This document shows positions 59,488-64,000 of a stretch of DNA of 64,000 bases, one piece after another; position 1 is the stretch's first letter, and each line of letters begins with the position of its first letter. The notes under the pieces were generated by a model. That model had not been told where the DNA came from, did no database searches, and saw only the letters and a list, made by a program, of their open reading frames with translations. The stretch covers positions 5,023 through 69,022 of the forward strand of contig NZ_JALKFT010000027.1 in NCBI RefSeq assembly GCF_023242945.1, written 5' to 3'. Origin of the DNA: Frankia umida. GTDB taxonomy: Bacteria; Actinomycetota; Actinomycetes; Frankiales; Frankiaceae. Both the position numbers and the translations under genes were made by a program.

Positions 59488-60804
59488 TCAGTCCTCGATC
59501 GGGGTCGCACCCACGACCTTGTAGGCCCCCGGGTTGCCCGTGGCATCCAGGGTGGACACGATGCCGCCACGGACGCAGGTCGACGGCGCTGTGGGATCGG
59601 CCTTGCCGTTGCAGCGGAACCCAAGTCCCAGCGAGCCGGGAATCTCGCGCTCCGGCATGCCCTTGAACGCCTTGATCACGGACTGCGACGTGATGTCGCC
59701 GGTGATCCCCTGAAGGGCCGACTGGAACGCGGCGACCTCGGTGAACGCGGTCATGCCGATGGCCCGGGTCGTGTCGATCCCGCTGCCGTACGTCTTCGCC
59801 ACCGCGTTGTACAGGCGCGTCGCGGGGTTGTCCTGCCCGATCGGCACCGTCGCGGAGATCGTGATGCCCTTGAGCTGCGAACCGGGCACGGCCTTGCGGG
59901 TCGCGTCCGTGACGCACGACGAGATGGCGGCGACCTGGCCGGTGTACCCGACCGCCCGCAGCCCGTTCAGAGCGCTGATGCAGAAGGAGTCGTTGCCCAG
60001 GATGAAGACGAGCCCGGGGTCCTTGCTGGTGAGGTTCTGGATCTGCGGAGTCATGTCCGCGGTTCCCGGCGGAACGGCGACGACATTGATATCGAGACCG
60101 GCCTTCCTGAGCAACGCGGGCGCGGTCGTCTTCAGACCGTCCAGCGCGGCCGGAACGTCGATCACGATGTAGGTGACCTTCTTCAGGCCAGCGCTCTTCG
60201 CCTGCTGGAGCGGCAGAATGATCCCGCCGAAGTTACCGTCCGAGATCGTGAAGGTCGACTCCCTGTCGGACCGCATCGCATCGTTGACCCCGCTGTAGAC
60301 CAGCGTGGGGACGTGAGCGGCGTGCAACGGCTCCCAGATGCTCGCGAGCACCGGGGACCCCCCGATGATGACGGCGACGACCTTGTCCTCGATCATCTGG
60401 TTCGCGCAGTCGGCCGCCTTGGCCGGGTCCGCCTGCGCCTCACAGGTCACCAGCTTGATGGGCCGGCCGCCGATCCCTGACTTGCGCTCGTTGAGATAGG
60501 CGACGGTTGCCTTGGCGGCCGTGAGCTCGATCGAGTTGTCGGCGACCTGGCTCTTGCCGTCCGAGATCAGCCCGATCTGCACCGGCGCACCGGACGCCCG
60601 GGCGATCGGGCCCAACAGGTCGCCCGAGGAACTCACGGAGGCCTGCGGGCCGGCGGGCTTGTCGTCCCCGCTGCTGCCGCACGCGGCAACGAGGGCCAGC
60701 ACGGCGGCGGCCACACCCGCCAGGGCGCCTAACTGGCGGCCCGACGAACGCTTGACCACTCGCCTTCGACGTGCCTGGTCCGACGGACAGCTCTGGTCTC
60801 TCAT
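59488..60804 (-). CDS. Branched-chain-amino-acid-type ABC binding lipoprotein, orphan
   Basis: The 438-residue family 6 (LivK/peripla_BP_6) binding protein has a signal QLGALAGVAAAVLALVAACG with lipobox (VAAC). The mature fold shows VQIGLISDGKSQVADNSIEL, GGRPIKLVTCEAQADPAKAA, DKVVAVIIGGSPVLASIWEP and RAIGMTAFTEVAAFQSALQG. The start is ATG 60804; GTG 60759 is possible. No permease or ATPase genes are adjacent, so it must serve transport genes elsewhere or a sensor. Ligands of this family range from amino acids to amides and aromatic acids. Confidence 0.88.
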   Translation of the reverse strand: MRDQSCPSDQARRRRVVKRSSGRQLGALAGVAAAVLALVAACGSSGDDKPAGPQASVSSSGDLLGPIARASGAPVQIGLISDGKSQVADNSIELTAAKATVAYLNERKSGIGGRPIKLVTCEAQADPAKAADCANQMIEDKVVAVIIGGSPVLASIWEPLHAAHVPTLVYSGVNDAMRSDRESTFTISDGNFGGIILPLQQAKSAGLKKVTYIVIDVPAALDGLKTTAPALLRKAGLDINVVAVPPGTADMTPQIQNLTSKDPGLVFILGNDSFCISALNGLRAVGYTGQVAAISSCVTDATRKAVPGSQLKGITISATVPIGQDNPATRLYNAVAKTYGSGIDTTRAIGMTAFTEVAAFQSALQGITGDITSQSVIKAFKGMPEREIPGSLGLGFRCNGKADPTAPSTCVRGGIVSTLDATGNPGAYKVVGATPIED

Positions 60805-61580
60805 GGCACCTGTCTCGTTTCTGTGCTGGTCGTTTTCGCCAAAATCAGCTGGTGCGACGGAGGAAAACAGGGACGTCCACGGGCGCGATAAGTCGACATA
60901 ATCCTGCGGCCACGGAACAGGCCGGTGTCGCCCGGCGGGGCCAGAATCAGGAAGCTACAGCACGGTTGAAGCATCCCCAGCAAACGCTGTCGCTGCGACT
61001 TCCCAGCGTTCCCAGCTGACATGGTGGCGACCTTAGCGATACTCGAGAATGACGTCAATATTAACTCTCCCCCGCGTCCGGGGCGCGGACGCCGTGACCG
61101 GATCCGGCCACGCTACCGGCACTCCGCCTCGCGCCCCGACTTCTTTTTGCAGGCACTGCACCATCCATGGCAAGAATGCTGCGAGCGGCACTCGGATGGC
61201 AGACTTTCCCGAGCGGATTACTGACCCCTGGACGGCCATGGATGTTCGCGGGATCCCACGGCCCGCGGACGGTGGCGCGCGGCCAGAACAGGGCAGGCCC
61301 GCGCCCGCCCGGGTGCCCGGGTGCCCGGGTGCCCCTCCAGCCTGGATGTGCCGCCAGGATCGACCCGAGCGCCTCGGGCCGCACTTGACCGCACCAGGAC
61401 ACTCGTGCAATTATTCCCGAACGGGAAATATAGAGTGCGAGCAGGCGGCCCGCTCCACGGACATCATCCGGTCGGCGCACCGCCATGGCTCCTGGCCGCT
61501 GGCCTCGTCGGGGTCCTGCTCGTCTCGGGCTCCGCCGCGACGAGCAGGGGTATGGCCACACCCACCAGAAGGGGAAGATC
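60805..61580. other. Intergenic region with repeats and a palindrome; no intact gene
   Basis: It holds the leftward binding-protein promoter and the rightward glucosidase promoter. AT-rich sequence lies at 61038-61070. CCCGGGTG occurs three times in tandem at 61308-61331. Just upstream of the glucosidase a frame reads PPWLLAAGLVGVLLVSGSAA, a membrane-span-like stretch that may be chance or a scrap of a secreted protein. Confidence 0.45.
61414..61427. promoter_or_regulatory. Perfect 14-bp palindrome upstream of the glucosidase
   Basis: TTCCCGAACGGGAA is perfectly self-complementary and set in a locally AT-rich context (AATTA...ATATAG), 154 bases before the GH3 start. It is a good candidate repressor or activator site. 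Confidence 0.45.
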
Positions 61581-63317
61581 ATGACTCGCGCCGCCGTGCG
61601 GTTCCCCTACCAGGACGCCGCCCTGTCCATCGACCAGCGCGTCGAGGACCTGCTCGCGCGGATGGACCTCAGGGACAAGGCCGGGCTGCTGTTCCAACCG
61701 ATGGCGCAGATCGGCGGATTCGACGAGCCGGGCCCGTTCGGCAAGCCGCCGACGCGCGCATTGCTCGACCGCCGCATCAACCACGTCAACATCCTGTTCG
61801 TGCCCTCCGCGCGGGAGATCGCGCAGTGGCACAACGCCATCCAGCAGCAGGCCCTCCAGAACGGCCTCGGCATCCCGATCACCGTCTCCAGCGACCCCCG
61901 GCACTCCTTCACCAACAACCCGGCGATGGCGCTGCTGTCCGGCCCCTTCTCCCAGTGGCCCGAGCCGCTCGGTTTCGCGGCCGTCGGGTCGGCGGAGCTG
62001 GTCGAGCGGTTCGCCGACGTGACCCGCCGGGAGTATCTGGCCGTCGGTATCCGCACCGCGCTGCATCCCCAGATCGATCTGGCCACCGAGCCCCGGTGGT
62101 CGCGCACCTTCGGCACCTTCGGAGCGGATGCCACCCTGGCCGCCCGGCTGGGGGTCGCCTACGTCCGGGGTCTGCAGGGCGAGCAGGTCGGAGCGCGGTC
62201 CGTCTCGGCCATGGCCAAGCACTTTCCCGGCGGCGGTCCCCAGAAGGACGGCGAGGACCCGCACTTCCCCTACGGCCGGGAGCAGGTCTACCCCGGCGGC
62301 CAGTTCGATCTGCATCTCGAGCCCTTCCGGGCGGTCATCGCCGCCGGAGTCTCGCAGATCATGCCGTACTACGGGATGCCGGTCGGCACGCCGTACGAGG
62401 AGGTCGGCTTCAGTTTCAACCAGGGCATCGTGACGGGGCTGCTGCGCGAACAACTGGGCTTCGACGGCATCGTGTGCAGCGACTGGGGCATCATCTCCCA
62501 CACCTGCTGGGGAGTGGAGCACCTGAGCCACGCCGAACGCATGGCCAGGGCCCTGGACGCGGGAATCGACCAGTTCGGTGGCGAGGATGACGTCGACGTC
62601 CTGCTGGGCCTGCTCGCCGACGGCACCGTCAGCGAGCAGCGGATCGACACCTCGGTACGCCGCCTGCTGCGCGAGAAGTTCCGGCTCGGTCTGTTCGAGC
62701 ACCGGTTCGTGGATGCCGACCAGGCCGACGCGATCGTGGGTGGCCCCGAGGCACGGGCCGCGGGTCTGGCCGCTCAGGCACGCGCGCACACCCTGCTCAA
62801 GAACGCCGAGAGCGGCCCCGCCCGCCTGCCGCTGCGCGGTTCGCCCCGGCTCTACCTCGAGGGTCTCGCGCCCGAGGCGATCGGCGAGCGGGCCCAGGTC
62901 GTCGCGACTGTCGCCGAGGCCGACGTCGCCGTGCTGCGCCTGGTCACACCCTGGGAGCAGCGGGGAGAGCCCGGCACCTACGAGACGTTCTTCCACGCCG
63001 GCTCCCTGGCGTTCTCCGCCGAGGAGGTGGCTCGGATCCGGGAGATCTGCCGAACCGTACCTACCGTGATCGACATCTACCTCGAACGCCCCGCGATCCT
63101 CGCGGACCTCACGGACGCCACCGCGTCCCTCATCGCCAACTTCGGCGCCTCGCCGGAGGCGTTCGTCCGGATCCTGTTCGGGGAGGCCGAGCCGCAGGGG
63201 CGGTTGCCCTTCGATCTTCCCTCCTCCATGGCCGCGGTCGAGGCAGGTCACAGCGACGTGCCCTTCGACGCGGTGAACCCGACCTTCGGCTTCGGGTTCG
63301 GCCTGCGGTACACCTGA
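61581..63317 (+). CDS. GH3-family beta-glycosidase
   Basis: The 578-residue hydrolase has no signal peptide, so it likely acts on imported glycosides. The N-terminal GH3 barrel has RVEDLLARMDLRDKAGLLFQ, SVSAMAKHFPGGGPQKDGED (substrate-binding Lys-His) and the nucleophile in FDGIVCSDWGIISH (Asp301). The C-terminal domain has HTLLKNAESGPARLPLRG and EPQGRLPFDLPSSMAAVEAG, with the usual end NPTFGFGFGLRYT. The start is ATG 61581 with GAAGGGGA upstream. The SGNH-like gene follows by 35 bases, so the two probably share a transcript. Confidence 0.92.
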   Translation: MTRAAVRFPYQDAALSIDQRVEDLLARMDLRDKAGLLFQPMAQIGGFDEPGPFGKPPTRALLDRRINHVNILFVPSAREIAQWHNAIQQQALQNGLGIPITVSSDPRHSFTNNPAMALLSGPFSQWPEPLGFAAVGSAELVERFADVTRREYLAVGIRTALHPQIDLATEPRWSRTFGTFGADATLAARLGVAYVRGLQGEQVGARSVSAMAKHFPGGGPQKDGEDPHFPYGREQVYPGGQFDLHLEPFRAVIAAGVSQIMPYYGMPVGTPYEEVGFSFNQGIVTGLLREQLGFDGIVCSDWGIISHTCWGVEHLSHAERMARALDAGIDQFGGEDDVDVLLGLLADGTVSEQRIDTSVRRLLREKFRLGLFEHRFVDADQADAIVGGPEARAAGLAAQARAHTLLKNAESGPARLPLRGSPRLYLEGLAPEAIGERAQVVATVAEADVAVLRLVTPWEQRGEPGTYETFFHAGSLAFSAEEVARIREICRTVPTVIDIYLERPAILADLTDATASLIANFGASPEAFVRILFGEAEPQGRLPFDLPSSMAAVEAGHSDVPFDAVNPTFGFGFGLRYT

Positions 63318-63352
63318 CCGAGGCGGCCGCAGGAGAGAGGGAGAACAGAACG

Positions 63353-63982
63353 ATGAGCCTGCGTGGTCGCGGCCTCAAGATGGTGATGAAGCCCTTCGCG
63401 CGGATACGATCCACGCAGGTGGCCGCGCTCGGCGCCGCACCGGGCAGTGTGGTCGTTCTGGGGGACGGCCTCGCGGCCAGCGGCAACTGGGAGGAGTGGT
63501 TCGCGGGTGTTCCCGTGCGCAACTTCGGGATCGACGCCTTGCTGATCGATGAGCTCCGTTCGCTTCTTCCGCATCTGGGTGCGCCCTGCGCTGTCGTCGT
63601 CCTGATCGGCACGAGCGACCTGTTGGGGCTGGGCGGATCGGGCGAACCCCGGCGGGCGGCCGAGCGTCTGGCCCGCGCCGTCGAGGCCCTCCAGGCCCGG
63701 GTCGGGACCGCACCCGTCGTTGTCGTCGGCGTCCCGCCCCGCCACCTGGTGCGCGCGGCCGTCGACCGGTTCAACCGGCGCGCCGCCGACCTGGTGGCGG
63801 CCCGAGGGGCGGTGTTCGTGGACGTGACGACAGCCCAGACCGAGCAGGACGCCAGCGATGGCTTCCTGCTGTCCGTCGGCCGCTGGGATGCGGCCGTGTA
63901 CGCCGCCGTCGCGGCCGCGGTTCGCCCCGTTACCTTCTTGGTGGCCCCGCAACGGGGCTCCCGGCCTCCGGACCTGGCATGA
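63353..63982 (+). CDS. SGNH/GDSL-fold protein lacking catalytic residues
   Basis: The 209-residue product has the SGNH layout: block I VVVLGDGLAASGNWEEWF, block II VPVRNFGIDALLIDEL, block III VVVLIGTSDLLG, and block V near DASDGFLLSVGRWDAAVYAA. In active enzymes block I is GDSxT, block III GxND and block V DxxH. Here Ser is Gly39, Asn is Ser88 and the final His is absent. It looks like a pseudoenzyme or binding protein, possibly helping the upstream glycosidase. The start is ATG 63353 after AGGAGAGAGGGAG. The window ends 18 bases after the stop. Confidence 0.72.
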   Translation: MSLRGRGLKMVMKPFARIRSTQVAALGAAPGSVVVLGDGLAASGNWEEWFAGVPVRNFGIDALLIDELRSLLPHLGAPCAVVVLIGTSDLLGLGGSGEPRRAAERLARAVEALQARVGTAPVVVVGVPPRHLVRAAVDRFNRRAADLVAARGAVFVDVTTAQTEQDASDGFLLSVGRWDAAVYAAVAAAVRPVTFLVAPQRGSRPPDLA

Positions 63983-64000
63983 CTTGAGCCCCTCGTCGGT

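Noticed and set aside
1..64000. tRNA, rRNA or replication-origin features
   Set aside because: None recognised by eye on either strand; a covariance-model scan would be needed to exclude a tRNA.

Overview
The window is GC-rich actinobacterial DNA with frequent GTG starts, stop/start overlaps, several cytochromes P450 and TetR/LacI/ROK/MerR regulators. A Frankia-like actinomycete is my best guess; this is inference from composition and gene types, because no rRNA or other marker is present. Intact operons alternate with stretches of gene debris (frameshifted, truncated or chimeric genes and decayed insertion sequences), so this looks like an accessory region with much past recombination.

Layout. 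1-2.4 kb: frameshifted remnants and a PPM1-type methyltransferase. 2.4-4.95 kb: a group II intron (about 1.94 kb with maturase) sitting just upstream of an mmcQ gene. 5-9.7 kb: a zinc alcohol dehydrogenase, a graveyard of acyl-CoA synthetase and IS4 pieces, and a P450 divergent from a TetR regulator. 9.7-11 kb: IS5-like and HTH remnants. 11.3-15.3 kb: the xylose locus (ROK repressor divergent from xylA-xylB, with a clear promoter between them). 15.5-17.9 kb: two dehydrogenase remnants and a second P450. 18.2-26 kb: one leftward operon of Opp/Dpp-type ABC import genes (binding protein, two permeases, a fused double ATPase) that runs by overlapping codons into an alpha/beta-hydrolase lacking its serine and an isopenicillin-N-synthase-like dioxygenase. 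26-28 kb: debris.

28.0-38.6 kb is the most unusual part: two HNH nuclease-like genes followed by a 2564-residue protein of beta-rich repeats, an Ala-rich helical centre, fibronectin-III-like repeats and a C-terminal LamG-like domain. The second and third genes overlap. I know of no described system with this combination.

38.7-46.9 kb: small hypothetical genes, a CPA2 antiporter, a truncated YbaK gene, a crotonase, a DrrAB-type exporter with a MerR regulator, and a lipoprotein. 47.2-54.4 kb: a leftward sugar-acid operon (unassigned TIM-barrel-like protein, enolase-superfamily dehydratase, zinc dehydrogenase, ketoglutarate-semialdehyde-type aldehyde dehydrogenase, SMP-30 lactonase) divergent from a LacI regulator, with two matching operator candidates exactly 100 bp apart. 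54.8-58.0 kb: an internally deleted IS256 transposase overlapping a P-loop kinase gene, then a secreted BNR/sialidase-like lipoprotein whose N-terminal segment is duplicated at 41.3 kb. 58.3-64 kb: a rhamnosidase remnant, a TetR regulator and an orphan branched-chain-type binding protein converging on a strong hairpin, and a GH3 beta-glucosidase followed by an SGNH-like protein that has lost its catalytic residues. Xylose isomerase/kinase, the sugar-acid route, GH3 and the GH78 remnant together suggest use of plant-derived sugars.
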